This document shows positions 32,585-41,902 of a stretch of 64,000 nucleotides of DNA, piece by piece (the first letter of the stretch is position 1; each line of letters opens with the position of its first letter). Source of the stretch: RH-AL1 sp965214415 (GTDB taxonomy: Bacteria; Pseudomonadota; Alphaproteobacteria; Rhizobiales; Beijerinckiaceae); NCBI GenBank assembly GCA_965214415.1, contig CBDCBQ010000003.1, positions 1,178,001 through 1,242,000 on the forward strand. Direction: 5' to 3'. The notes beneath the pieces are model-generated. The model did not search any database. It was not told where the DNA came from and worked only from the letters and a program-made list of their open reading frames with translations. The translations under genes were made by a program, and so were the position numbers.

Positions 32585-35236
32585 ATGCGCACCGAGCAAG
32601 CCCTGCCCGTTCGTCTCGCCGACTACCGCGTGCCGGATTATCTAATCGATACCGTCGATCTCGATATCGGTCTTGACCGACACGCGACACGTGTTCGCGC
32701 GACCTTGTCGATGCGCCCGAACCCCGCGGGGCGCCCGGGGGCGGCGCTTATCTTCGACGGGGATGAACTCTCGCTGAAGGCGATGATGCTCGATGGCGCC
32801 ATCCCGCCGTCCGAGGCCTACATCGCGGATCCGGACCAGCTCACCCTGTTCGCGCCGCCCTCGCAGCCATTCGTGCTCGAGATCGAGACCGAGATCGACC
32901 CCGCGGCCAACCTCAAGCTGATGGGTCTTTATCGGTCCGGCAGCGCCTACTGCACGCAATGCGAGGCGGAGGGCTTCCGCCGCATCACCTACTTTCTCGA
33001 CAGGCCAGACGTGCTGAGCGTCTACACCGTTCGCGTGGAGGCGGCACGAGCGGATGCGACGGTGCTGCTGTCGAACGGCAACCCAGTCGAAACCGGCGCG
33101 ATCGAGGGGACCGACCGCCACTACGCGATTTGGCACGACCCACACCCGAAGCCCTGCTACCTGTTCGCGCTCGTCGGCGGCGATCTCGGCGTCGTTCGCG
33201 ACACCTTCACGACGGTGACGGGTCGCGCGGTCGATCTCGGCATCTACGTCGAGCCCGGCAAGGAGGATCGCGCCGCTTACGCGATGGACGCGCTGAAGCG
33301 CTCGATGCGCTGGGACGAGACGGCCTACGGACGCGAGTATGACCTCGACGTCTTCAACATCGTCGCCGTGTCGGACTTCAACATGGGCGCGATGGAGAAC
33401 AAGGGCCTCAACGTCTTCAACGACAAGTACGTGCTCGCCTCGCCGCGCACCGCGACCGATGGCGACTACGCCGGCATCGAGACGGTGATCGCGCATGAGT
33501 ATTTCCACAACTGGACAGGCAACCGCGTCACCTGCCGCGATTGGTTTCAGCTCTGCCTTAAGGAGGGGCTGACCGTCTTCCGCGATCATGAATTCTCGGC
33601 CGACATGCGCTCGCGCCCGGTGCGCCGCATCGCCGACGTGCGGGCGCTGCGCGCGGCGCAGTTCCCGGAGGATGCGGGGCCGCTCGCTCATAATGTGCGG
33701 CCGAGCGTCTATCGCGAGATCAACAACTTCTACACGGCGACGATCTACGAGAAGGGCTCGGAGGTCATCCGCATGCTGAAGGTGCTCATCGGCGATGACG
33801 CTTTTCGCCGCGGCATGGACCTCTATTTCGAGCGCTGTGACGGCACAGCGACGACGATCGAAGTGTTCCTGCAGTGCTTCGCGATCACGTCGGGCCGCGA
33901 CCTGACGCAGTTCGCGCGCTGGTACCACCAGTCCGGCACGCCACAGGTGACGGTCACCACGAACTACGACGAGACGGCTGGCACGTTGACGCTAGACCTC
34001 GCGCAGAGCTGCCCGCCGACGCCGGGCCAGGAGCATAAGGACCCCTACGTCATTCCGATCGCCTTCGGCATGGTCGCGAGTGACGGCGTCGCGCTCACGC
34101 CGACCTCGGACGATCTCGACGCCGACGAGGCGGCACGCGGCCTCATCGTCCTGACCGAGGAGACACGAACGGTGACGTTCGGCGGTGTCGCGACCGCACC
34201 AGTGCCGTCGCTGCTGCGCGGCTTTTCGGCACCGATCAAGCTGCATGCCGATCTGTCCGAGGCCGATCTCGTGACGCTCGCCGCGCATGATGGCGACAGC
34301 TTCAACCGCTGGCAGGCGGCGCAGACGCTGGCGGTCCGCCTGCTGACCCGCTCGACCAAGGCGATCCGGGCCGGCGAGGCGCCGCTATATGAGCCCGCCT
34401 ACGCCGACGCGCTGCGCCGCGTTCTCGCCGGCGCGGCCGCGGACCCCGCGTTCGCTGCGCTGGCCCTGTCGCTGCCGGGCGAGGCTGATCTGGCGCGCGA
34501 GATCGGCCAGGACATCGATCCGGACGCGATTCATCTCGCCCGCGATGCCGTTCGCGCCGACATCGGCCGTACGCTCGCCGATCCGCTGCGCGCGAATTAC
34601 GACCAGTTGGCCGATCCCGGCCCTTACATGCCGGACGCCGCCTCGGCGGGACGGCGCAGCCTGCGAAGCGTGACACTCGATCTGATCGCGGCTGGCGATC
34701 GCCCCGGCGGCGTAGAACTGGCCCGCGCGCAATTCGCGGCCGCCACGAACATGACCGACCAGCTGTCCGCCCTGGCTATCCTGGCACAGGTGCCTGGGCC
34801 GGCGCGCGAGGATGCGCTTGCCGCGTTCTACGCGGACTTCCGCGACGATGCGCTGGTGATCGACAAATGGCTGATGCTCCAGGCCATCCAGCCCGATGCC
34901 GACGTCCTCGATCGGATTCGCGGCCTGATGGAGCACACCGCGTTCTCGATCAAAAATCCGAACCGCGTGCGCGCGCTGATCGGCAGCTTCGCCACGGGCA
35001 ACCCAACCCGCTTCAACGCGGCCGATGGCTCGGGCTTCGACTTCATCGCCAACATGGTCGTCACGTTGGATCGATTCAACGCGCAGGTCGCGGCGCGCCT
35101 GCTGTCCTCGTTCAAGAGCTGGCGCTCGCTCGAGCTCGGCCGCCAAGCCAAGGCCCGTGCCGCCCTGGAGCGGGTTGCCGGGACCGCGAAGCTTTCCGCC
35201 GACGTCGCCGATATCGCGTCCCGATCGCTGGCGTAG
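32585..35236 (+). CDS. pepN: aminopeptidase N (M1 family)
   Basis: This is an 883-residue alanyl aminopeptidase of the E. coli PepN type, which cleaves N-terminal residues from peptides in the cytoplasm. The exopeptidase motif is GAMEN (268-272). The Zn site is HEYFH (304-308) with the third ligand Glu327 (CLKEGLT). An N-terminal beta domain (1-200), the thermolysin-like catalytic domain and the C-terminal helical superhelix are all present, and the length is normal for the family. A TTG at 32582 directly precedes the ATG at 32585; the ATG, with AGGA upstream, is chosen. It stands alone; the 230 bp after it contain nothing I can identify besides the promoter region of the next gene. Confidence 0.96.
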   Translation: MRTEQALPVRLADYRVPDYLIDTVDLDIGLDRHATRVRATLSMRPNPAGRPGAALIFDGDELSLKAMMLDGAIPPSEAYIADPDQLTLFAPPSQPFVLEIETEIDPAANLKLMGLYRSGSAYCTQCEAEGFRRITYFLDRPDVLSVYTVRVEAARADATVLLSNGNPVETGAIEGTDRHYAIWHDPHPKPCYLFALVGGDLGVVRDTFTTVTGRAVDLGIYVEPGKEDRAAYAMDALKRSMRWDETAYGREYDLDVFNIVAVSDFNMGAMENKGLNVFNDKYVLASPRTATDGDYAGIETVIAHEYFHNWTGNRVTCRDWFQLCLKEGLTVFRDHEFSADMRSRPVRRIADVRALRAAQFPEDAGPLAHNVRPSVYREINNFYTATIYEKGSEVIRMLKVLIGDDAFRRGMDLYFERCDGTATTIEVFLQCFAITSGRDLTQFARWYHQSGTPQVTVTTNYDETAGTLTLDLAQSCPPTPGQEHKDPYVIPIAFGMVASDGVALTPTSDDLDADEAARGLIVLTEETRTVTFGGVATAPVPSLLRGFSAPIKLHADLSEADLVTLAAHDGDSFNRWQAAQTLAVRLLTRSTKAIRAGEAPLYEPAYADALRRVLAGAAADPAFAALALSLPGEADLAREIGQDIDPDAIHLARDAVRADIGRTLADPLRANYDQLADPGPYMPDAASAGRRSLRSVTLDLIAAGDRPGGVELARAQFAAATNMTDQLSALAILAQVPGPAREDALAAFYADFRDDALVIDKWLMLQAIQPDADVLDRIRGLMEHTAFSIKNPNRVRALIGSFATGNPTRFNAADGSGFDFIANMVVTLDRFNAQVAARLLSSFKSWRSLELGRQAKARAALERVAGTAKLSADVADIASRSLA

Positions 35237-35466
35237 GAAGCGCATCACACCTATTAACGCCGCGGGCTTCGAATACTTAACGGCTACTTGGCACTTTGGC
35301 GCATATGCCATCGAGCAACCTAACAAGACTCCAGCACAGCGCCCGACCGCGTTTTATCTCCGGTTTGAACAATAAATTCTGGACAAATCGTAACGTTCGG
35401 ATTCAGATGGGCTGATTCGGGGAAGATGCGGCACATCCGCCCCGGATGCCATCGAGGGGGCCATCC

Positions 35467-37866
35467 ATGTCACGTGCGGACGTGGCCGACGCTTCTGCGC
35501 GAGCAGGGGCCCGGCGACCTTTGTCCTTTTTCCGCCGCTTCCGGGATTGGGCCGGACCGGGCTGGCTTGCATCGTTCCGGCCCGGAGACCTCGAGCCATT
35601 CGTGCGCTGGAGCGTTCCTGCCGCCCTCGCCGTCTTCATCGCGATTCTGATAGCCATCTCGACCGCCTTCACATCCGCGGAACAAGACCGGATCGTTTCC
35701 GCGGCCACGGTCGACATCGAGCTCGCGGCAACCGCCATCGCCGATGATGTCGACAGCCTCACTCGCATCTCGGCGGGAAAGAGCCCGGTCGAGACGCTGG
35801 CCGCCGCCGTTCCCGCACGCGCCTTGCAGCATGGTCAGCGCGTGTATCTCAGCGATGCCACCGGCGCGATCGTCGCGAGCTATCCGGACACCGGCGAGCG
35901 CGGCTCCCTTGGCGATCGCCTCGGCGCCGGCGAGGCGCTCACGGTATTGGCGGAAAAGGCGGGCGTCATGCGGCTGACCCAGCCGGATGGTCGCGAGGTC
36001 CTCGCGACCTTCCGCTCGCTGCACGAGCTGCCGGGCCAGATCACCCTGCTACATCCGATGGACGATGTGCTCAGCGACTGGCGCGCCGGCATCACGCGCA
36101 CGATCGTTCTCCTCGGCGCGATCGCCGCGGTTCTCGTCGCGCTCGCTCTCGCCTACACGTTCCAGGCGACGAAAGCCCATCAGGCGGACAGCTCCTGCCG
36201 CATGATGCGCGACCGCTTCGACGTGGTGCTGAGCCGCGGCCGCTGCGGCCTGTTCGATTGGGACCTCGCGACGGGCACGGTCGACTGGTCGGTGTCGATG
36301 TTCGAAATCCTCGGCATGACGCCAAGGGCGCAGACCATCGCCGCCATCGGCACCTTTCTCCACCCAAGCGACGGCGGCTTCGAGGAGATGGCGCGGGTGC
36401 TCTCGTCGGGCGCCCAGACGACCGACAATCTTTTCCGCATGCGCAACAGCCGCGACGAATGGGTGTGGCTGCGTGCCAAGGCCGAACTCGTGCGCGGTAG
36501 CGCCGGCAGGCCGCATCTCGTCGGCATCGCGATCGACGTCACGGAGACGATGGCGCACGAAGAGCGCACCGCGACAGCCGACATGCGGCTACGCGAGGCG
36601 ATCGAGACGATCTCCGAGGCCTTCGTCGTGTGGGACGCCGACAACCGTCTCGTCATGTGCAATTCCAAGTTCCAGCGCTTCCACGATCTTCCCGCCGACG
36701 CGATCGCGGTCGGCACGCCCTACGCCGAGGTGATGGAGCGCGGCACGGCACCTTTGATCCAGTCGCAGATCGTCCTCGGCGAGGCCCTGCCCTTTGGCGC
36801 GCGGACCTTCGAGGCACAGCTCGCCGATGGCCGCTGGCTGCAGATCAACGAGCGCCGCACCAAGGACGGCGGCTATGTCTCCGTCGGCACCGACATCACC
36901 GCGCTGAAGCGCCACGAGGAGCAGCTGATCCTGTCCGAGACCGACCTGCGCGGCTCGATCGTCGAGCTGAACCGCTCGCATCAGGCGCTCGAGATGCAAA
37001 AGCAAAAGCTCGTCGAGATTTCCGAACAGCACCTCGAGCAGAAGGCGGAGGCCGAGAAGGCCAACCGCGCCAAATCGGACTTCCTCGCGAACATGGGCCA
37101 CGAGCTGCGCACGCCGCTCAACGCGATCCTCGGATTCTCCGAGATCATGATGCTCGAGTCCTACGGGCCGCACGGGTCGCCGCTGTACACCGAATACAGC
37201 AAGGACATTCATACGAGCGGCTTGTACCTGCTCGGGGTCATCGCCGACGTGCTCGAGATGTCCCGGCTCGATGCCGGCCGCGTGCTGCTCGAGAAGGAGG
37301 AGTTTGTCGCCGAGACCGCGATCGATGCCGCGGTCGACGCGGTGGCATCGGCGGCCGAGGCGAACGCGATCACGATCGAACGCGAGCCGGCGGGCGAGAC
37401 CGCGCTGCTGGCCGATCGTACCGCCGTCGAGAAGATCTTGATGATCATTCTCAACAACGCCGTCAAATACACCCCCGCCGAGGGGCGTATCATCGTGCGG
37501 ACGCGGCCCGTCCAGGGCGCGTACAATATCTATGTCGAGGACACCGGCGTCGGCATCTCGCCGGAGGCGATCGCCAGGCTCGGTCGCCCGTTCGAGCAGT
37601 CCGACAAGACGTTGAAGAACGGCATGCGCGGCTCGGGGCTCGGACTGGCGATCGCCCGCTCGCTCGTCGACCTGCATGGCGGCTCGCTGCGGATTCGCTC
37701 GCAGCAGGGCGTCGGAACGGTGGTCCAGGTCCACCTGCCGAACCGCCGCGTGACACCGCCGATGCTGCAGCTCGCCGTCGGCGGCGCCCGTTCGCTCTCG
37801 CGCGGATCGCGGGTGACACTGCAGACCGTCGGCAAGAGCGCGCGCAGCCTGTCGCGCATGGCCTGA
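35467..37866 (+). CDS. PAS-domain sensor histidine kinase, PleC/DivJ-like kinase core
   Basis: This is a 799-residue membrane sensor kinase. Transmembrane helices lie at about 49-69 and 211-232 and flank a periplasmic sensor region. Two PAS domains follow (about 250-365, with DWDLATGTVDWSVSMFEILG, and 375-480). A coiled-coil linker leads to HisKA with phospho-acceptor His545 (NMGHELRTPLNAILGFSEIM), and the HATPase has NNAVKYTP and GSGLGLAIARS. The H-box and its following GP-x-G...DIH-x-SG spacing resemble PleC/PdhS/DivJ kinases of alphaproteobacteria. No receiver domain or adjacent response regulator is present. GAGGGGG precedes the ATG at 35467, so this start is preferred to 35446. Its 3' end faces the two-component pair. 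Confidence 0.9.
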   Translation: MSRADVADASARAGARRPLSFFRRFRDWAGPGWLASFRPGDLEPFVRWSVPAALAVFIAILIAISTAFTSAEQDRIVSAATVDIELAATAIADDVDSLTRISAGKSPVETLAAAVPARALQHGQRVYLSDATGAIVASYPDTGERGSLGDRLGAGEALTVLAEKAGVMRLTQPDGREVLATFRSLHELPGQITLLHPMDDVLSDWRAGITRTIVLLGAIAAVLVALALAYTFQATKAHQADSSCRMMRDRFDVVLSRGRCGLFDWDLATGTVDWSVSMFEILGMTPRAQTIAAIGTFLHPSDGGFEEMARVLSSGAQTTDNLFRMRNSRDEWVWLRAKAELVRGSAGRPHLVGIAIDVTETMAHEERTATADMRLREAIETISEAFVVWDADNRLVMCNSKFQRFHDLPADAIAVGTPYAEVMERGTAPLIQSQIVLGEALPFGARTFEAQLADGRWLQINERRTKDGGYVSVGTDITALKRHEEQLILSETDLRGSIVELNRSHQALEMQKQKLVEISEQHLEQKAEAEKANRAKSDFLANMGHELRTPLNAILGFSEIMMLESYGPHGSPLYTEYSKDIHTSGLYLLGVIADVLEMSRLDAGRVLLEKEEFVAETAIDAAVDAVASAAEANAITIEREPAGETALLADRTAVEKILMIILNNAVKYTPAEGRIIVRTRPVQGAYNIYVEDTGVGISPEAIARLGRPFEQSDKTLKNGMRGSGLGLAIARSLVDLHGGSLRIRSQQGVGTVVQVHLPNRRVTPPMLQLAVGGARSLSRGSRVTLQTVGKSARSLSRMA

Positions 37867-37889
37867 CGGACGGCTGGAGTATCTGCGGC

Positions 37890-39323
37890 TCAGGCCGGCG
37901 TCGTCTCGATCTGGCGTTGCGGCGCCAGGAGCGCTGGCGGGGGCCGCGCCGCCGGCAGCGTGATCACGATCCGCAGCCCTGGCGAATTGTCCTCGACCCG
38001 CAGATCACCATTGTGGAGACGCGCGACGGCGGCGACGAGCGACAGGCCGAGGCCGGACCCGGGCCGCGAGCGCGAGTTCTCGAGGCGCACGAATCGATCC
38101 GTCACGCGGCTGCGGTCGGCTGGTGGGATGCCGGCGCCGCGGTCGGCGACCGCGATCTCGATCGTCGAACCTCGCCGAACGGCCGAGAGCGTGACCTTCC
38201 GCTCGGCGGCGGGCGTGACGTCGCCGCCGACACCGTACTTCAGCGCGTTGTCGACGAGATTGGCGAGCGCCCGGCCAATCAGCTCGCGGCTGCCGTGGAC
38301 GTAGAGGTTGGTGTCGATCTCGCCCTCGAAGGTGACACCGTGGCTTTCGGCCAGCGGCTCGTAGAGTTCGCCGACGTCGCTGGCGATCGCCGCCACGTCG
38401 ACCTCGGACATGCCGTCGCGTCCAGCCCCTGCCTCGGCCCGGGCGATCATCAACAACGCGTCGAAGATACGGATCATGCCGTCGGCGTCGTCGATGACCT
38501 TCTCCAGGGCCACCCGGTATTCCTCGACCGAGCCGCCAGTGAGCAACGTCTGCTCGGCGCGGGTGCGCAGCCGGGTCAGCGGCGTCTTCAGGTCGTGCGC
38601 GACGTTGTCCGACACCTCTTTCATGCCAGCCATCAGCTCGGCGATGCGCGCCAGCATGGCGTTGAGATTCTCGACGAGCCGGTCGAGTTCGTCGCCGGTC
38701 CCGGCGAGTGGCAATCGGCCCTTCAGATCGCCGTCGACGATCCGGCGGGCGTCCGCGTTGATCGCGTCGACGCGCCGCAGCACCCGTCGGGCGACGACGA
38801 GGCCGCCGATCGCGCCGACCACCGCGAGCCAGATGAGCGAGGTCACTAGGGCGCGCCACAGGATCGGTCGCAGCGTGTCGCCTTCGGCGAGATCATGCCC
38901 GACGAGCAGATGAAACCCGCCCGACAGCGCGAAGATGCGGGCGAGCGCGTGCCGGCGCTGGCCCTTGACCTCGTAACTCGTCTCGACGACGCCGGTCTTG
39001 TCGAGCACCCCGAGCGGCAGCGAGGCCACGTTGCCGACGATCGGTTCGCCGGCGTAGGTCGTCAGCAGATACAACCCGGCGCCCGGCTGCTTCACGCGCT
39101 GCTCGATGACATCGACGAGCCGACTGATGCCGCCTCCGGCATATTGCTCGGAGAGCCCGACGATGTCGGCATCGATCGTCTGCGTGACCTGCTGATCGAT
39201 CACGTCCTTGACGTTCCAGCCGACGCTGAAGAGGACGATGCCGGCGCCGATCGAGGTGATGACGAGATAGGCCAGCGAGATCTTGAAGGCCGTGGTGCGG
39301 AAGAGCTTACCGAACGCTGTCAC
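37890..39323 (-). CDS. sensor histidine kinase of the degP-linked two-component system
   Basis: This is a 477-residue inner-membrane kinase. TM1 is at about 14-36 and TM2 at about 158-180, with a periplasmic sensor between and a HAMP after TM2 (RRVDAINADARRIVDGDL). The phospho-acceptor is His243 in NVAHDLKTPLTRLR. The HATPase N-box is LVDNALKYG and the G-boxes include DRGAGIPPADRSR and GSGLGLSLV. It overlaps the response regulator gene by 17 nt. With degP next upstream on the same strand, an envelope-related signal is plausible, but the ligand is unknown. Confidence 0.9.
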   Translation of the reverse strand: MTAFGKLFRTTAFKISLAYLVITSIGAGIVLFSVGWNVKDVIDQQVTQTIDADIVGLSEQYAGGGISRLVDVIEQRVKQPGAGLYLLTTYAGEPIVGNVASLPLGVLDKTGVVETSYEVKGQRRHALARIFALSGGFHLLVGHDLAEGDTLRPILWRALVTSLIWLAVVGAIGGLVVARRVLRRVDAINADARRIVDGDLKGRLPLAGTGDELDRLVENLNAMLARIAELMAGMKEVSDNVAHDLKTPLTRLRTRAEQTLLTGGSVEEYRVALEKVIDDADGMIRIFDALLMIARAEAGAGRDGMSEVDVAAIASDVGELYEPLAESHGVTFEGEIDTNLYVHGSRELIGRALANLVDNALKYGVGGDVTPAAERKVTLSAVRRGSTIEIAVADRGAGIPPADRSRVTDRFVRLENSRSRPGSGLGLSLVAAVARLHNGDLRVEDNSPGLRIVITLPAARPPPALLAPQRQIETTPA

Positions 39324-39999
39324 GGATCGTGTACCCCGTCCCGCGAACCGTCTGCAGGAGCGGCGGATCGAAACCTTTGTCGATCTTCGCGCGAAGCCGC
39401 GAGATATGCACGTCGATCACGTTGGTCTGCGGGTCGAAGTGATAGTCCCACACGTTCTCGAGGAGCATCGTGCGGGTCACGACCTGGCCGTGATGCTTCA
39501 TCAGGTACTCGAGCAGCCGGAACTCGCGCGGCTGCAGCACGATCTCCTTGCCGTCGCGGGTCAGTTTGTGGGCGAGGCGATCGAGTTCGAGACCGCCGAC
39601 CTTGTAGATCGTCTCCTCGCCGTTGCCGGGCGTCTTGCGCCGCGCCAGCGCCTCCACCCGGGCGAGCAGTTCGGAGAAGGCGTAGGGTTTAGACAAGTAG
39701 TCGTCGCCGCCGGCGCGCAGCCCCTTCACGCGGTCGTCGACCTGGCCGAGCGCCGACAGGATCAGGGTCGGTGTCGTCACCTTTTGCGCCCGCAGGCCGC
39801 CGATCAGCGACAGGCCATCCATGCGCGGCAGCATGCGATCGACGATGAGCACGTCGTAGGTCTCGTCGCGCGCCATCTCGTAGCCTTCGAGCCCATCGCG
39901 CGCTGTATCGGCGACGTGGCCCGTCTCACGGAAAGCTTTCACGAGGTACTGCGCCGCCTCGACGTCGTCCTCGACAATTAGAATTCGCATCTGGGACAT
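39307..39999 (-). CDS. OmpR-family response regulator, degP-linked
   Basis: This is a 230-residue response regulator. The receiver has the acidic pair Asp11/Asp12, phospho-acceptor Asp54 (LIVDRMLPRMDG) and Lys104 (LSKPYAFSEL). The C-terminal winged helix includes LQPREFRLLEYLMKHHGQVV and RLRAKIDKGFDPPLLQTVRG. An internal ATG three codons downstream (MRILIVEDD) is an alternative start. It is co-transcribed with the kinase (17-nt overlap). degP lies 90 bp upstream on the same strand with a hairpin in between, so the pair probably has its own promoter. Confidence 0.93.
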   Translation of the reverse strand: MSQMRILIVEDDVEAAQYLVKAFRETGHVADTARDGLEGYEMARDETYDVLIVDRMLPRMDGLSLIGGLRAQKVTTPTLILSALGQVDDRVKGLRAGGDDYLSKPYAFSELLARVEALARRKTPGNGEETIYKVGGLELDRLAHKLTRDGKEIVLQPREFRLLEYLMKHHGQVVTRTMLLENVWDYHFDPQTNVIDVHISRLRAKIDKGFDPPLLQTVRGTGYTIRDSVR

Positions 40000-40024
40000 A
40001 TAGCGAGTCCTTGCGAACCGCGGC

Positions 40025-40046
40025 AGGCCGGGCGAACGCCCGGCCT
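40025..40046 (-). terminator. strong hairpin after degP
   Basis: A 9-bp perfect GC-rich stem (AGGCCGGGC paired with GCCCGGCCT, with a 4-nt loop GAAC) lies 44 bp beyond the degP stop and 26 bp before the response regulator start on the minus strand. There is no long T-run after it. The position between the two units supports partial or full termination of the degP transcript. Confidence 0.55.
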
Positions 40047-40089
40047 GTTGCTTGAGCGACAGCTAAGATACAGAGCGGAACCGCACCAA

Positions 40090-41658
40090 TTAACCGTTGG
40101 CGCTGGTGCCGAGCGCGACGAAGTGCACACCCTGGTCGTTCTTCACCCGCAGCAGCACGGCCTTGCGGCCGTCCTTCTTGGCCTGCGTGATCACGGCCGT
40201 GATGTCGGACGGCTTCGACACCTTCTGACCGCCCGCCTCGAGGATCACGTCGCCGACCTTGAGGCCCTTCTGCGCGGCGGCGCTGTCGGCCTCGACTTCG
40301 GCGACGACGACGCCGTCCTTGCCGGCGCCCGGGATCGAGGCGGCGGGAGCAAGCTGGAGACCCAGCGCGCCGACCGTGGCCTTGTCCTCGTCACCCTGGA
40401 TCTCGGCCTTGGCGACCTGATCGCTGTTGGGCAGCATTCCGAGCTTCACGTCGGTCGTCTTCTGCGAGCCGGCATGCCAGTAGCTCAGCGAGGCCTTGGC
40501 GTCCGGACCGAGGCCGGCGATCGTGCGGGCCAGCTCGCGCGGGCCGTCGATCGTCTTGCCGTCCACGCCCAGGATCACATCGCCCGACTTGATGCCGGCG
40601 GCGGATGCAGGGCCAGTCGGCTGCGCCTCGGCGACGAGCGCGCCCTTGGTCGACTTCAGGCCGAGGCTTTCGGCGATCTCGTCGGTGACGGGCTGGATCT
40701 GCACGCCGATCCAGCCGCGCGCGACCGAACCCTTGGTCTCGAGGCTCTGGATCACGTTCTGCGCGACTTCGGAGGGAATCGCGAAGCCGATGCCGACGCT
40801 GCCACCGGACGGCGAGAAGATCGCCGTGTTGACGCCGACGACCTGGCCCTGCGCATTGAAGGTCGGGCCGCCCGAGTTGCCGCGGTTCACCGGCGCGTCG
40901 ATCTGCAGGAAGTCGTCGTACGGACCAGCCCCGATGTCGCGGCCGCGCGCCGAGACGATGCCCGCCGTCACCGTGCCGCCGAGGCCGAACGGGTTGCCGA
41001 CGGCAATCACCCAATCGCCGACGCGCGGCACCTTCTCGGCCCAATGCACGAAGGGATAGGTGCCGGGCTTCGTCACCTTGAGCAGCGCGAGGTCGGTCTT
41101 CTTGTCGGTGCCGATGACCTTGGCGGGCAGGGTCGTGCCGTCATCCGTCACAAGCGTCACCTCGGTGGCGTGCTCGACGACGTGATTGTTGGTGACGACG
41201 TAGCCCGATGGCGTGATGAAGAAGCCCGAACCCTGCGCCTGCGTGACATGCGGATGCATCGGGTGCCCCTGCTGCCCCTGCTGCCCCTGCTGCTGACCAT
41301 GCTTCTCGCCGAACTGCTTGAAAAAGCGCTCGAGCGGGTCGCCCGGCTGCAGCTGCGGCGCCTGCTGCTGCTCCTGCTCGCCGCCGCCCTCGCTCTCGTC
41401 GCCGTCGCTCGACTCGTTCATCTTCACCTTGACCGAAACGACCGCGTTGCGGACGTTCTCGACGACATCGGCGAACGAGGTCGGGTTGACGGTGATCGTG
41501 TGCTCGGCCGCCGGCGCGGTATCGGCCATCGCGCCGCGCGGCAGCGCAAGGCCGCCGGCGATCGCGCCGGACAGGGCAAAGGCCCCGACGGTCCCGAGCA
41601 GGATCGCCCGCATGGTCAGGCGCTTGCCGGAACCGTTCGACGTGATGTTCTCGACCAT
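40090..41658 (-). CDS. degP: DegP/HtrA-type periplasmic serine protease-chaperone
   Basis: This is a 522-residue Do-family protease that degrades or refolds misfolded envelope proteins. The N-terminal signal anchor is MRAILLGTVGAFALSGAIAGG. The catalytic triad is His159 (TNNHVVEH), Asp189 (KKTDLALLKV) and Ser262 (NRGNSGGP), all intact. Two PDZ domains follow (about 320-400 and 430-515, the second containing GLKVGDVILEAGG). Between the signal and protease domain lies a Gln-rich insert (about 90-140) with GQQQGQQGQQGHPMHPH. The ATG at 41658 has CGGAGAA upstream; the longer frame to 41823 has no Shine-Dalgarno. A triple TGACGCA array lies about 160 bp upstream. Confidence 0.95.
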   Translation of the reverse strand: MVENITSNGSGKRLTMRAILLGTVGAFALSGAIAGGLALPRGAMADTAPAAEHTITVNPTSFADVVENVRNAVVSVKVKMNESSDGDESEGGGEQEQQQAPQLQPGDPLERFFKQFGEKHGQQQGQQGQQGHPMHPHVTQAQGSGFFITPSGYVVTNNHVVEHATEVTLVTDDGTTLPAKVIGTDKKTDLALLKVTKPGTYPFVHWAEKVPRVGDWVIAVGNPFGLGGTVTAGIVSARGRDIGAGPYDDFLQIDAPVNRGNSGGPTFNAQGQVVGVNTAIFSPSGGSVGIGFAIPSEVAQNVIQSLETKGSVARGWIGVQIQPVTDEIAESLGLKSTKGALVAEAQPTGPASAAGIKSGDVILGVDGKTIDGPRELARTIAGLGPDAKASLSYWHAGSQKTTDVKLGMLPNSDQVAKAEIQGDEDKATVGALGLQLAPAASIPGAGKDGVVVAEVEADSAAAQKGLKVGDVILEAGGQKVSKPSDITAVITQAKKDGRKAVLLRVKNDQGVHFVALGTSANG

Positions 41659-41815
41659 AGTTTTCTCCGTTGACCGCGGATCGTCCGCGCCGTGCCTCGG
41701 AGGAGAAGATGGCGAAGCGGGACTTACGCCCGCATGTCCGAAATGTGAATTGTTGGTAAGGTTGCAGCCGGCCTGATGCCTTGCCCAGAAATCAGCGCAC
41801 GTTAAACCGCGTTTT

Positions 41816-41839
41816 TGCGTCATTCTGCGTCATGCGTCA
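41816..41839 (-). repeat. triple TGACGCA array, copy 2, upstream of degP
   Basis: Read on the minus strand, three TGACGCA heptamers start 7 and then 10 bp apart, followed by an A-run and CGCG. The geometry is identical to the array at 13718-13741. The array is about 160-180 bp upstream of the degP ATG and 64 bp downstream of the ccmH stop. It could be an operator for degP, but the binding protein is unknown. Confidence 0.7.
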
Positions 41840-41902
41840 GCGGCGCCAGCGGTTGATGAATACAGAATTGGATATCATCTGGTATGGAGCGGGCAGATGG
41901 AC

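Noticed and set aside
41659..41823. Longer DegP start at 41823
   Set aside because: No Shine-Dalgarno there, and the added residues do not form a signal sequence. The ATG at 41658 has a good site.
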